Of a DNA stretch of 64,000 bases, positions 27,968 through 37,508 are shown in pieces. Position 1 is the first letter of the stretch. Every line of letters starts with the position of its first letter. The notes under the pieces were generated by a model. It saw only the letters and a program-made list of their open reading frames with translations. It was not told the DNA's origin and did not search any database. The translations under genes were made by a program, and so were the position numbers. Source of the stretch: Ureibacillus terrenus (GTDB lineage: Bacteria > Bacillota > Bacilli > Bacillales_A > Planococcaceae); NCBI RefSeq assembly GCF_006569205.1, contig NZ_VIGD01000013.1, forward strand, positions 1 to 64,000, read 5' to 3'.

Positions 27968-29533
27968 TTATCGCAGAGTCGCTTTCAATTTTTCCGTAAT
28001 GATGTTTTTCAGTTCATGTTTAATGATTTTTCCGCTTGCAGTGATCGGAAGTTTATCAACAAAAATAATCCGGTCCGGCACTTTGAAATCCGCCACTTTG
28101 TCTTTGATGTATTCTTTCAGGGACTGTTCGTCCTCCTCATGTCCAGGCTTCAGTTTGATGACCGCGCAGCTGATTTCGCCCAGCACCGTATCAGGCAACC
28201 CGATAATGGCCACCTCCAAAATGCTAGGATGCTTGTAGAAATGCTCTTCGATTTCGCGTGGATAAATATTATATCCTCCCCGGATAATCATTTCTTTCTT
28301 GCGCCCGACAATGCGGACATACCCCTGCTCATCCATTGTTCCCAGGTCGCCTGTATAGAAGTAGCCGTCGTCATCGAACGCCGCTTGCGTATATTCCGGC
28401 ATTTTGTAATACCCTTTCATGACGCCTTTCCCTTTTACCGCGATTTCCCCTATTTCTCCGATGCCGACCTTTTGTCTTTGGGCATCCACGATCTTACCGT
28501 CATAGCCCGGCAAAAATTTACCCACCGTTGTCGATTTTAAATAGTCGTCATCCTCAAAACTTGTAAAGGTAATAGGCGCGGAAGTTTCTGTAAGGCCATA
28601 GGAAACTTGGATGTCGCACCCCATTTCCGTCCGGATTTTCCGCACAATTTCTTCAGGACATGGAGCCGCCGCGATAATCCCCGTTCTTAACGAGGACAAA
28701 TCAAATTTGTGGAATTCAGGATGGTTGAGTTCCAGAATGAACATCGTCGGTACACCATAATGGACCGTCACTTTTTCGCTTTCAATCAGCCGCAGTGCAT
28801 TGATGGCTTTATATTCTTCCAGGAACACCATCTTTGAACCTTTGAGGACCACTGATAGAATGCCAGGCACTAATCCAAATACATGGAAAATCGGAACCGG
28901 AATCAAATACACATCATCTTTTGAGCATTTCAGGGCATCCACAGTAATGGTCGCGGAGTACACCACGTTTTCATGTGTCAACATGGCACCTTTTGGTCTG
29001 CCGGTCGTTCCGGATGTGTACAGGATTGTATAAACGTCTTCCGATGGGGTGATTGAAGGAGAAGGAACAGGATACCCCCTTCCTTTTTTCAATAAATCGG
29101 AATAAGATGAATATTCTGACTTTTTAGAGCGCACTGTGATAATATCTTCCAAATGATGATCTTCATTTCTGGATTTTAAATATTGTTCAAAGGTATCGAA
29201 ATATTGAAAATCCTTTCCTACAAACATTCCTTTGGCGCCGGAATTTTCCAGGATATAGAGCAGTTCTTCCCTGCTGTATCTCGTGTTGCAAGGGATTAAA
29301 ATCGCTCCCAATCGCGCCAAAGCAAAGTAAATGGCGACTCCTTCATACCAGTTTGGAAGGGAAACCATGACCCTGTCGCCTTTTTGATAACCCTTTTGTG
29401 CCAAAGCCGCGGCAATTAACCGGGCTTCTTCGATTAATTGCCGGTACGTAACACGATTGGCACCGTCAAAGACCGCCTCTTTGTCAGGGTACTTTTCAGA
29501 AGCCTTCTCCAGCAATTCAAAAACTGTCGTCAT
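27968..29533 (-). CDS. Long-chain fatty-acid-CoA ligase (adenylate-forming)
   Basis: 521-aa enzyme activating fatty acids to acyl-CoA with ATP. P-loop YTSGTTGRPKGAM (about residues 170-182), A8 region YFYTGDLGTMDEQGYVRIVGR (about 390-410), and the A10 lysine in ITASGKIIKHEL near the C-terminus. It resembles the shorter class I ligases of Bacillus (YhfL-like). The ribosome site is AAGGGGGTT. It is the fourth gene of the beta-oxidation operon. Confidence 0.9.
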   Translation of the reverse strand: MTTVFELLEKASEKYPDKEAVFDGANRVTYRQLIEEARLIAAALAQKGYQKGDRVMVSLPNWYEGVAIYFALARLGAILIPCNTRYSREELLYILENSGAKGMFVGKDFQYFDTFEQYLKSRNEDHHLEDIITVRSKKSEYSSYSDLLKKGRGYPVPSPSITPSEDVYTILYTSGTTGRPKGAMLTHENVVYSATITVDALKCSKDDVYLIPVPIFHVFGLVPGILSVVLKGSKMVFLEEYKAINALRLIESEKVTVHYGVPTMFILELNHPEFHKFDLSSLRTGIIAAAPCPEEIVRKIRTEMGCDIQVSYGLTETSAPITFTSFEDDDYLKSTTVGKFLPGYDGKIVDAQRQKVGIGEIGEIAVKGKGVMKGYYKMPEYTQAAFDDDGYFYTGDLGTMDEQGYVRIVGRKKEMIIRGGYNIYPREIEEHFYKHPSILEVAIIGLPDTVLGEISCAVIKLKPGHEEDEQSLKEYIKDKVADFKVPDRIIFVDKLPITASGKIIKHELKNIITEKLKATLR

Positions 29534-29546
29534 ATTTCAACCCCCT

Positions 29547-30725
29547 TTATAATCTCTCCCAAATCGCTGCAATTCCTTGTCCGCCGCCAATGCAAACCGC
29601 GGATGCGCCATATTTCTTTCCTCTTCTGGCCAGTTCATAAATGAGCGTCAATGAAATTCTTACCCCTGAAACTGCCAAAGGATGCCCCAAAGCTACTGCA
29701 CCGCCATTGACATTTCCGATTGCCGGATCAAAGCCCAATTCCTTTTGACATGCCAGATACTGGGCTGAAAAGGCTTCGTTGATTTCGATCAAGTCCAAAT
29801 CATGCAGCTTTAATCCCGCTTTTTTCAAAGCATTTTGAATTGCCGGAACAGGACCGATTCCCATATATTTCGGTTCCACTCCTACAACGTCCCATGACAC
29901 CAGTCTGGCAATCGGCTTTAATCCTCTTTTTTCGGCATAATCGGAAGAAGCAAGGACAACAGCCGCTCCTGCATCATTCATTCCGCTTGCATTGCCCGGT
30001 GTGACAACACCGTTTTCTATAAATCTGGGAGGCAATTTTCCCAATTCTTCCAAACTTGTTTTTCTTGGATGTTCATCGGTATCAATAAGTACGGAACCTT
30101 TCTTCTTTTTCACTTCGACAGGTACAATTTCTTTCTTGAAATATCCTTTGTCCATGGCCGCAAGCGCTCTTTCATGACTTGTAAGCGCATGCAAATCCAC
30201 TTCTTCCCGTGTAATTTCATATTTTTTCGCTAAATTTTCCGCAGTGACCGCCATGGAACATTGGCCGTATGTGTCATATAATCCATCCCATAGCCAATCT
30301 TCAATGACCGGCGATCCCAATTTTGTGCCCCAACGCATTCCCCGGATGACATGGGGAACCTGGCTCATATTTTCCGCACCGCCGGCCAGCACCACATTGG
30401 CTTCCCCTGTCTGGATGAACCTGGCAGCGGTTAAAATCACTTCTATGCCGGTACCGCATAAACGATTGATGGTAACGGCCGGCACTTCGATCGGCACTTT
30501 CGCTTTCAATCCGACGTGGCGGGCCAGGAAATGGGCATCCTTGCTGGACTGTTGGACATTTCCGAATACCACATGATCAATTTCTTCAGGGGCAATGTTC
30601 GACCTTTTGATCGCTTCAACAGACGCATATGCGCCCAAATCGGTCGCCGGGACATCCCGGAATGAACCGCAAAATTCGGCTAAAGCTGTCCGTGCGCCTT
30701 CTAACAGAACGATATCTTGTTTCAC
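29547..30725 (-). CDS. Acetyl-CoA acyltransferase (thiolase)
   Basis: 392-aa thiolase performing the last cleavage of beta-oxidation. The nucleophile Cys is in NRLCGTG (about 90), the His-containing motif is GGAVALGHPLAVSG (about 345), and the second Cys is in CIGGGQG (about 378). The GTG at 30725 is preferred because AGGGAG is 8 nt upstream; an ATG three codons earlier abuts that site and overlaps the hydratase stop. Confidence 0.92.
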   Translation of the reverse strand: MKQDIVLLEGARTALAEFCGSFRDVPATDLGAYASVEAIKRSNIAPEEIDHVVFGNVQQSSKDAHFLARHVGLKAKVPIEVPAVTINRLCGTGIEVILTAARFIQTGEANVVLAGGAENMSQVPHVIRGMRWGTKLGSPVIEDWLWDGLYDTYGQCSMAVTAENLAKKYEITREEVDLHALTSHERALAAMDKGYFKKEIVPVEVKKKKGSVLIDTDEHPRKTSLEELGKLPPRFIENGVVTPGNASGMNDAGAAVVLASSDYAEKRGLKPIARLVSWDVVGVEPKYMGIGPVPAIQNALKKAGLKLHDLDLIEINEAFSAQYLACQKELGFDPAIGNVNGGAVALGHPLAVSGVRISLTLIYELARRGKKYGASAVCIGGGQGIAAIWERL

Positions 30726-30730
30726 AAAAA

Positions 30731-31546
30731 TCATCTCCCTGTAAATTTCGGCTGTCTTTTTTCCACGAATGCCTGCATTCCTTCTTTTCGGTCTTTTGTT
30801 GCAAAGGTATTGCCAAAGCAGGCCATTTCAATCGTAAGACCTGATTCTATATCAACATTTGCTCCGGAATTCACCGCCAATTTCAGCATTCTTAATGCCA
30901 CTTGAGGTTTTTCGGCCAATTTCGCAGCCCAAGCTTTTGCTTCTGCCAATAGATTTTCGGATGGAACAACTTTATTGACAATATGCCATTCCAAAGCTTG
31001 CTCCGCCGTGATCATTTCTCCGAAATAAAGCAGCTCTTTTGCAATTCCTTGGCCGACAATCCTTTGTAATCTTTGCGTTCCTCCTCCGCCCGGTATGATG
31101 CCGAGATTGATTTCCGGAAACGCGAATTTTGCTTTTTCTGAAGCAATCCGCAAATCGCAGGAGAGCGCCAATTCCAGACCTCCCCCGAGGGCAAGTCCGT
31201 TGATGGCGGCAATGACAGGCTTCGCCAAGTTTTCAATTGTCGAGAAGGTTTTTCTTGAAATTTGATTCATCTCCAACATGTCGACTGCATCCAATTCCAG
31301 CATTTCACGGATATCCGCACCTGCGACGAAAGCCTTTTCGCCGCTGCCCGTCAGAATAATGGCATGGACATCTTCCCGGCTCTCAAGTTCCGTCATCAGT
31401 TGGGTGAGTTCTTTAAAAACGGCAGTATTCAATGGATTGACCGGCGGACGATTGATGGTAACAATAGCAATCTTATTCTCTACTTCATAAAGTAATGATT
31501 CATATTTAACAAAAGCGTCCTCCAACTTTTTATTTGTTATAGTCAT
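30731..31546 (-). CDS. Enoyl-CoA hydratase
   Basis: 271-aa crotonase-fold enzyme hydrating trans-2-enoyl-CoA. The oxyanion-hole segment GSGEKAFVAGADIREM (about 68-83), GLALGGGLELALSCDLRI with the first catalytic Glu (about 120) and FPEINLGIIPGGGGTQRL with the second (about 145) are intact. The start overlaps the upstream dehydrogenase by 17 nt, with AGGAG 9 nt before it. It is the second gene of the operon. Confidence 0.93.
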   Translation of the reverse strand: MTITNKKLEDAFVKYESLLYEVENKIAIVTINRPPVNPLNTAVFKELTQLMTELESREDVHAIILTGSGEKAFVAGADIREMLELDAVDMLEMNQISRKTFSTIENLAKPVIAAINGLALGGGLELALSCDLRIASEKAKFAFPEINLGIIPGGGGTQRLQRIVGQGIAKELLYFGEMITAEQALEWHIVNKVVPSENLLAEAKAWAAKLAEKPQVALRMLKLAVNSGANVDIESGLTIEMACFGNTFATKDRKEGMQAFVEKRQPKFTGR

Positions 31547-32387
31547 AGAAACCAGCTCCTGTCTTTTTTCCTAATCTTCCCGCCCTTACTAATTGTTTCA
31601 GCAGCAAAGGCGGCGCAAAACGGTTGTCATTCAATTCATTTTTCATATATTCCATCACGTAGTAGCCGACATCGACGCCTGCATAATCCTGCAATGTGAA
31701 AGGCCCCATCGGATAATTCAAACCGAGGGTCACCGCTTTATCGATGTCTTCCGCAGTCGCAACCCCTTCTTCGAGCAGACGGATCGCTTCGATAAATTGT
31801 GGAATCATGATCCGGTTGACAATAAATCCTGGAACATCTTTTTTCACTTCTATCGGTTCTTTTCCCAACTGTTTTGAAAACGCTTTTATTTCAGCGACTG
31901 TTTCATCGCTCGTCTTAAGCCCGCGCACCACTTCCACCAGCTTCATGATTTGGGCCGGATTGAAGAAATGCATCCCAGCGACCCTTTCCGGGCGTTTTGT
32001 TGTTTCCGCGAGCTCGGTAATGGACATGGAAGAGGTATTTGTGGCAATGATTGCGCCTTCCGGCAAAATGTCATCCAATTTTGAAAAGACTTCTTTTTTC
32101 ACATCCAAATTTTCAATAACCGCCTCGATGGCAAGATCGGCTTCCTTCAAATCTTCCAAATTTGTCGTCGGACGGATTCTTTCAAGCACTTCCGCTTTTT
32201 CGCTCTCTGTGATTTTTCCCTTTTCAACGCTTTTTTGCATAAATTTTTCTATGCGGGACAAACCATTATCTAGAAATCTAGTTTCCACATCGTGCAGAAT
32301 TACTTGGAATCCGCTGCTGGCAATCAAGTTTGCGATTCCGCTTCCCATAGTGCCTGCGCCTATAACACCAACTGTTTTTATAGCCAT
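31530..32387 (-). CDS. hbd: 3-hydroxybutyryl-CoA / 3-hydroxyacyl-CoA dehydrogenase
   Basis: 285-aa NAD enzyme oxidising 3-hydroxyacyl-CoA. N-terminal Rossmann motif GVIGAGTMGSGIA (about 7-19), NTSSMSITELA (about 118) and the catalytic His in GMHFFNPAQIMKLVEVV (about 140). The C-terminal domain has VPGFIVNRI. The ATG at 32387 has AGGGGA 8 nt upstream. It is the promoter-proximal gene of a six-gene beta-oxidation operon running to fadE, with a FadR-like box in its promoter. Confidence 0.93.
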   Translation of the reverse strand: MAIKTVGVIGAGTMGSGIANLIASSGFQVILHDVETRFLDNGLSRIEKFMQKSVEKGKITESEKAEVLERIRPTTNLEDLKEADLAIEAVIENLDVKKEVFSKLDDILPEGAIIATNTSSMSITELAETTKRPERVAGMHFFNPAQIMKLVEVVRGLKTSDETVAEIKAFSKQLGKEPIEVKKDVPGFIVNRIMIPQFIEAIRLLEEGVATAEDIDKAVTLGLNYPMGPFTLQDYAGVDVGYYVMEYMKNELNDNRFAPPLLLKQLVRAGRLGKKTGAGFYDYNK

Positions 32388-32479
32388 CACTTCGATCCCC
32401 TTTTCATTTTTTAAAATTTTCTGTAATTAACTATAAGCCATTTTCTTTTTCGACTGTACCTATACCGTGTAGGAACAAT

Positions 32480-32521
32480 TCAATGAATTTTCATCATTTT
32501 TGCGGAGAATGAACAAGTCAA
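32480..32521 (-). promoter_or_regulatory. Beta-oxidation operon promoter with FadR-like box
   Basis: On the minus strand TTGACT (32516-32521), 17-nt spacer, AATGAT (32493-32498). The segment 32480-32497, TCAATGAATTTTCATCAT on the plus strand, matches the B. subtilis FadR consensus TGAATGANTANTCATTCA at most fixed positions, and contains the dyads ATGAA-TT-TTCAT and AATTCA-A-TGAATT. It overlaps the -10, as expected for a repressor released by long-chain acyl-CoA. Confidence 0.6.
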
Positions 32522-32550
32522 TTCCGGAATATTAAATTACTTGACAATAA

Positions 32551-32593
32551 TAAAAAAAACTGCCCTGAAACAAACGTTTCAGAGGCAGTTTTT
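32551..32593 (-). terminator. Terminator after the PucR-type regulator
   Basis: AAACTGCC-CTGAAAC / GTTTCAG-A-GGCAGTTT hairpin; on the minus strand it is followed by TTTTTTTTATT. It overlaps the stop codon of the regulator. Confidence 0.85.
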
Positions 32594-34361
32594 ACAGTTT
32601 CAATGATTGAACATGAATTTCATTCCCAAAAAGGTTATACAATTTAATGGCCATATTCAAATTAAACCGGTGTTCCGCATTATTTAAATCCACTTGCAAA
32701 AGATCTTCGATTTTTTCCAGACGGTATTGAAGTGTGCTTCGGTGAATGAATAATTCGTTTGCCGTTTCTTTCATGTTCCCGTTATGGGATAAATACACTT
32801 GAAGGGTTTGCAGCAGATCCATGTTTTTGCCTTCGCTGTTTAATAGTGGCCCGATATGATCCTGGATGAAAATGGAGGCGATTTCACCGTCGATTTCATG
32901 GAGCAGCGCATAGGCCCCCAATTCATCAAACAATGCAAAACCCGCATCATTGAATCGCGACTTCACCACATTTAAGCATTTTTTCGCCTGCAAATATGAA
33001 ACCGAATAATCCGGGATTTGATTCGTTTTCCCCCCCACTGCCAGTAAAACCAGAACTTTTTCGCATTCATTTTTGACCCACTTTTTTAGATTTTCATACA
33101 TTTTGCTCCAATAGCTTTTTACTTGCCCGTTCATCGACGATGCGGGGGCGATCAAAACAATGTCCCCTTCTTTGTTGACGATGAATACTTCCGGAAAATA
33201 ATTCGAAAGATTGGTTTTGAGCTTTTCCAATATCCGCGACTTGCAGGACTCCTGTTCCAATATATCCAGTTTTTCATCCAATATGGTCAAAGATAATATG
33301 GCCACATAATGGGGGCGTTCAATATCCCAACGGAAAAGATTTGCGTATTGGTAAACATTTTCTATTTCGTCAAGATGATTGGACAATATTTTATTGATAA
33401 AACTGTCCCGGACTTGTTCTTTCGTATCAAGAATAATTTTTTGCTTCATGAATTGGATGGAATAAATATTGCGGGCAACATCAATCGTCAGCCGGAAATA
33501 ATCATCCATTTTGGCGTTTGAAACATCCAGCACCAGGTATCCAAAGAAATCCCCTCCTACATCAATCGTCCAATAGGCGATCGTTTTCCCGGACAACGCA
33601 CTCGGATTCCAGGCCTTCGATGCACGCTTCTGAACGATTTCGTAAGTGGCCAGCTCCAAATATTCATCCAACAATCCTTCGTCTTCTGGCGACAGTTTAT
33701 AAGAGATTGGCCTCAAAAAACGGTCCAACAGAATGACCGACTTGTTCAAAGCCTGATTCAATGTTTCGGTGATTTCATCGATGGAACTGCCATGAATCGT
33801 TTCTTTCACAAGGGTTTGTTGATACAGAAGCAATTGGTGCAGCTTATGCTTATGCTGTTTTTCCCTTTGGAATAACATTGCAATGGCCACGTCTTTGCCA
33901 AATTCGTCAAAAACGCTTTCCATTTCCTCGAACAACATCACTTTTTGGAAATAACCGATGATGCAAAAGCCAAACAGATTCAACTCATTTTTTAAAGGAA
34001 AAGTAAACCAGGTAGGAATCTTCTCATCCTGGAGCAATTTCGTGAATGCGCAATTTTTTTCCCTGGCCAACTGCTCGTGGGTTAAGCTGGATAAAAACAG
34101 GTTTGGGGAACACTGATCGACATTTAACGGAAAAGCATTGATGAAAGCCCTCTTTGCCCCGCTCCATGACTTCACGGTTAATTGCCCGTCCGATTTAACA
34201 ACGATTCCCACGAAATCCGCGGACAGTTTTTCCCGGAAAGAGTCCGAAATGTATTGAAGAGTCTCTTCTTCGGAATCGAATTGAACAAGCTGCCGGGAAG
34301 TCGATTTTAAATGCCTTTCTAACTTTTTCACGATATTTTCTTTTTTTTGTTCCTTTTTCAT
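32592..34361 (-). CDS. PucR-family transcriptional regulator (GAF-like plus PucR HTH)
   Basis: 589-aa regulator. Residues about 30-175 look like a GAF-type sensor, a GGDEF-like/CdaR central region follows (about 300-470), and the C-terminal PucR helix-turn-helix is clear (VYLSHNGNMKETANELFIHRSTLQYRLEKIEDLL). Family members regulate purine, sugar-acid or proline catabolism; the target here is unknown. It stands just upstream of the beta-oxidation operon but has its own terminator. The start is the ATG at 34361 (AAAGG 11 nt upstream) or a GTG 3 codons earlier. Confidence 0.82.
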   Translation of the reverse strand: MKKEQKKENIVKKLERHLKSTSRQLVQFDSEEETLQYISDSFREKLSADFVGIVVKSDGQLTVKSWSGAKRAFINAFPLNVDQCSPNLFLSSLTHEQLAREKNCAFTKLLQDEKIPTWFTFPLKNELNLFGFCIIGYFQKVMLFEEMESVFDEFGKDVAIAMLFQREKQHKHKLHQLLLYQQTLVKETIHGSSIDEITETLNQALNKSVILLDRFLRPISYKLSPEDEGLLDEYLELATYEIVQKRASKAWNPSALSGKTIAYWTIDVGGDFFGYLVLDVSNAKMDDYFRLTIDVARNIYSIQFMKQKIILDTKEQVRDSFINKILSNHLDEIENVYQYANLFRWDIERPHYVAILSLTILDEKLDILEQESCKSRILEKLKTNLSNYFPEVFIVNKEGDIVLIAPASSMNGQVKSYWSKMYENLKKWVKNECEKVLVLLAVGGKTNQIPDYSVSYLQAKKCLNVVKSRFNDAGFALFDELGAYALLHEIDGEIASIFIQDHIGPLLNSEGKNMDLLQTLQVYLSHNGNMKETANELFIHRSTLQYRLEKIEDLLQVDLNNAEHRFNLNMAIKLYNLFGNEIHVQSLKL

Positions 34362-34544
34362 TCCGTTCACAGCCTTTATTCATAATTTTCATACTATTTA
34401 TATACTAATTTTACAAATTCATCGTTAGTTTCCAATATCCTAAATGAAAAATTTCCAAATAACCACGTAAGCAATCCCATGCAAACGACTAAAAATAGAA
34501 AATACAGTTATGCTATACTAATGGAAAGATATGAAAGAAAGGGT

Positions 34545-35030
34545 ATGGAAAATTTGGCCATTTTTCAAAACGCTCCATTAATCCTGGCGCTATTTTCTAT
34601 CATCTTTGCGCAAATCATTAAAGTCCCCATTCATTTCTTATTTACGGGGCAAATCAACTGGTCATTGTTTACTTCCACCGGCGGCATGCCAAGTTCCCAT
34701 TCCGCTGCCGTGACAAGCCTCGCTACAGCCGTCGGATATGAAACCGGTTTTGACTCCCCCATTTTTGCGGTGGCCGCATTATTTGCGGGAATTGTCATGT
34801 ATGATGCAAGCGGCGTCCGTTATCAGGCAGGCCAGCATGCGGCCATGCTAAATAAAATCCGCAGAGAATTAACCGTCTTTTTCCGGGACATGAAACATTG
34901 GAATGAAAAAGACGGAAATGAAAAACAGGAAGAACTAAAAACACTATTGGGACATAAGCCCAATGAAGTATTAACAGGAGCGATTACCGGAATCGCCATT
35001 GCTGTTATTTTTTACACGTTCATTCGGTAA
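34545..35030 (+). CDS. yuiD: Divergent PAP2-family membrane protein YuiD (DUF212)
   Basis: 161-aa membrane protein with the DUF212 signature STGGMPSSHSAAVTSLATAVGY (about residues 41-62), related to acid phosphatase/PAP2 vanadium-dependent enzymes, and a later DASGVRYQAG. Function unknown. The start at 34545 gives collinearity with B. subtilis YuiD (158 aa). A TATACT -10-like hexamer lies at 34515-34520. Confidence 0.88.
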   Translation: MENLAIFQNAPLILALFSIIFAQIIKVPIHFLFTGQINWSLFTSTGGMPSSHSAAVTSLATAVGYETGFDSPIFAVAALFAGIVMYDASGVRYQAGQHAAMLNKIRRELTVFFRDMKHWNEKDGNEKQEELKTLLGHKPNEVLTGAITGIAIAVIFYTFIR

Positions 35031-35078
35031 AAAAGGATCTATCCAAAAGCCGCATTCTCTTTTGGATAGATCCTTTTT
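35031..35078. terminator. Convergent terminator between yuiD and yuiB
   Basis: Perfect 19-base arms starting AAAAGGATCTATCC and closing GGATAGATCCTTTT with a 9-nt loop. It works for both convergent genes. Confidence 0.93.
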
Positions 35079-35406
35079 AAAACATCCGATAGCCTTGTTT
35101 CCTTAAAATGATCATAACGATTCCGGCAACGATGGTGCCAAGGAATCCGCCCGATAAAATGGCAATATCCACGAATTGGAGGGATAAAATTTTGTCCCAT
35201 AAAGCGGGCCATGCATAACCAGGTTTAAATATATAATCGAAAAAACTTACTTCATCAATGATAAAGATGACGACAACCGGATAAATAATGGTCATCAGCC
35301 AGGTCATGCGAAGAAGCATATTTAATAAGAAACCGATACCAAAAAACATCACAAAAAATAAAACAATTGAAATGATTAACTGTACAATCGAAACTGAGCC
35401 ACCCAT
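35077..35406 (-). CDS. yuiB: YuiB-like small membrane protein
   Basis: 109-aa protein with three hydrophobic segments (about 8-30, 35-55, 80-102) and a Lys/Arg-rich C-terminal end (LRKQGYRMF). It is assigned to YuiB by size, membrane pattern and adjacency to yuiD. Function unknown. Confidence 0.72.
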   Translation of the reverse strand: MGGSVSIVQLIISIVLFFVMFFGIGFLLNMLLRMTWLMTIIYPVVVIFIIDEVSFFDYIFKPGYAWPALWDKILSLQFVDIAILSGGFLGTIVAGIVMIILRKQGYRMF

Positions 35407-35487
35407 ATAAGTATAACCTCCATTTTCCTCCCATTAGTTTAACCTAATTGAGTTGTCCTTTCAAATGGAAAAATGGAAACAATATTG

Positions 35488-35530
35488 AAAAAAGAAGTCC
35501 GGCGTTCCGTTTCCGGAATGCCGGACTTTT
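35488..35530 (-). terminator. Terminator after cstA
   Basis: AAGTCCGGC...GCCGGACTT stem enclosing an inner TTCCG/CGGAA stem, followed on the minus strand by CTTTTTTC. Confidence 0.82.
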
Positions 35531-35532
35531 GC

Positions 35533-37335
35533 TTAAACCGCTTCTCCCACCGCTTTTCCTCTCACAAATCTCGGACTGTTCCATAATTTGACCCATGATT
35601 TTAATGCGGTTATCACAACCACGAGTCCAAGAATCAGCATAATGATGGATAGAATGCCGTTTAACACCGAATAGCCGCTGGATGCGGAATTCCAATATAC
35701 ATTTTTGATCATCCAGATGCCCGCGACATTGACCGTAATGTATAAATACACCAAAGGGATGATGCATGTTAGCACATAAATTCGCTTTGTCGCAATCTTT
35801 AAAATCACTGTTGCGCCGATGACTAAACCGATGGACGCCATCAGCTGGTTGGATACCCCGAAGAGCGCCCAAATCGGACCAATCTCGCCGGTGTACAATA
35901 GGTATCCCCACATGAAGCAAGCCAATGCGCTTGCAAAGATCGTGCCCGGCATCCAATCCGTCCGCTTCAACGGCCTGATGACATCCCCCAGGAAATCCTG
36001 GATCAGATAACGCGCCACCCGTGTGCCTGCATCAATCGCAGTCAAAATGAATACGGCTTCGAACATGATGACAAATTGATAAAAATAGCTGCTTAAATTC
36101 GCAAACCAAGGAACGCCCGTAAAGATTTGCGTCATACCTACGGCAAGAGATACCGCACCGCCTGTTCTTCCTTCCAGGTCAATCCCGATTGTCTGGGATA
36201 ATTGGGGCAGGTTGACCACTTCCATGCCCAATGTGGCAAACACTGCCGGGGCTGCATTGATGGCAAAATAATCGGCCGGATGCAGGGAAGTCGCCGCAAT
36301 AAGCGCCATGACCCCCACCAAACTTTCCACAAGCATGGCTCCAAATCCTACGACGCGAATATCTTCCCATTTATCCAGCATCTTTGGTGTCGTGCCGGAA
36401 CCGATAAATGCATGGAAACCGGAAATGGCGCCGCAAGCGATGGTAATGGAAACAAACGGCCATACAGGACCGGCAATGATTGGGCCTCCGCCATGTACAA
36501 ATTCCGTCACCGCAGGAAATTGAATTACAGGGTTAACAAAAAATACGCCGACAATCAGTGCAATAAATACACCGATTTTCATAAAGCTGGATAAATAATC
36601 TCTTGGAGCAAGCAGGAACCATACAGGCAATGCCGCCGCGAAGAATGCATAAATCGGCAAGATCAGTGCAAGCGTTTGGCGGTCCAGCGTCAGCCATTGT
36701 CCCAACACCGTATCCTGGATATAAGGCCCTGCAAAGACGCCAATCAACAGCAAAATAAATCCAACGGCGGACGTCACGAGTAAATTTCCTGTTTTCTTAT
36801 ATGCGACTCCGACAAGCATGGCAATCGGAATCGTAATGGCAACCGCAAATGTACCCCACGGGTTTCTTTCCAGAGCTCCGAGAACAACCATCGAAAGCCC
36901 GGCCATTGTAATGGTAATAATGAATAGCATGGCAAGTCCCGTACAAAATGCGGCCACCGGTCCGAGTTCTTCCTTCATCACTTCTGAAAGCGATTTCCCT
37001 TTTTGGCGCATGGATGCAAACAATACTACGGCATCATGCACCGCTCCCCCGATCACCGCGCCAATCAAGAGCCAAAGCAGCCCCGGCAAATAGCCGAATT
37101 GGGCCGCAAGTACAGGACCAACCAAAGGGCCAGCCGCTGCAATCGCGGCAAAATGATGGCCGAAAGCGACCCATTTATTTGTCGGCACATAGTCTTGTCC
37201 GTCATTCAGTTCGTGGGCGGGCGTCGGTTTTTTGTCGTTAATCAGCAATACTTTTTTCGTGAAAAAATAGCCGTAGAACCGGTAGCCGATGACAAGTATA
37301 CAAATGGCCCCGATTACAATCGAAAGTCCGTTCAT
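35533..37335 (-). CDS. cstA: CstA-family carbon starvation protein (peptide/pyruvate permease)
   Basis: 600-aa polytopic membrane protein with about 16-18 helices. N-terminal NDGQDYVPTNKWVAFGHHFAAIAAAGPLVGP is diagnostic; a conserved DAGTRVARYLIQDFLG lies at about 445. Members take up peptides or pyruvate under carbon limitation. The ribosome site GGGGGAAATGT precedes the ATG. It appears monocistronic; no clear catabolite-repression box was seen in the 170-bp upstream region. Confidence 0.93.
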   Translation of the reverse strand: MNGLSIVIGAICILVIGYRFYGYFFTKKVLLINDKKPTPAHELNDGQDYVPTNKWVAFGHHFAAIAAAGPLVGPVLAAQFGYLPGLLWLLIGAVIGGAVHDAVVLFASMRQKGKSLSEVMKEELGPVAAFCTGLAMLFIITITMAGLSMVVLGALERNPWGTFAVAITIPIAMLVGVAYKKTGNLLVTSAVGFILLLIGVFAGPYIQDTVLGQWLTLDRQTLALILPIYAFFAAALPVWFLLAPRDYLSSFMKIGVFIALIVGVFFVNPVIQFPAVTEFVHGGGPIIAGPVWPFVSITIACGAISGFHAFIGSGTTPKMLDKWEDIRVVGFGAMLVESLVGVMALIAATSLHPADYFAINAAPAVFATLGMEVVNLPQLSQTIGIDLEGRTGGAVSLAVGMTQIFTGVPWFANLSSYFYQFVIMFEAVFILTAIDAGTRVARYLIQDFLGDVIRPLKRTDWMPGTIFASALACFMWGYLLYTGEIGPIWALFGVSNQLMASIGLVIGATVILKIATKRIYVLTCIIPLVYLYITVNVAGIWMIKNVYWNSASSGYSVLNGILSIIMLILGLVVVITALKSWVKLWNSPRFVRGKAVGEAV

Positions 37336-37508
37336 ACATTTCCCCCATCCACTTTTTTCCTAATTTATCAGATTGCTTCAAACAAGAATCAGCGTCCACT
37401 TTCGTTATTGAAATTTTCTGAAATCTCAGTCCGTAAGCGGAAAATCCCCCTTTCTTTTTCTATAAAATTATTATTTTTAATGTATGTCCGAAACAAAAAA
37501 AATATATT

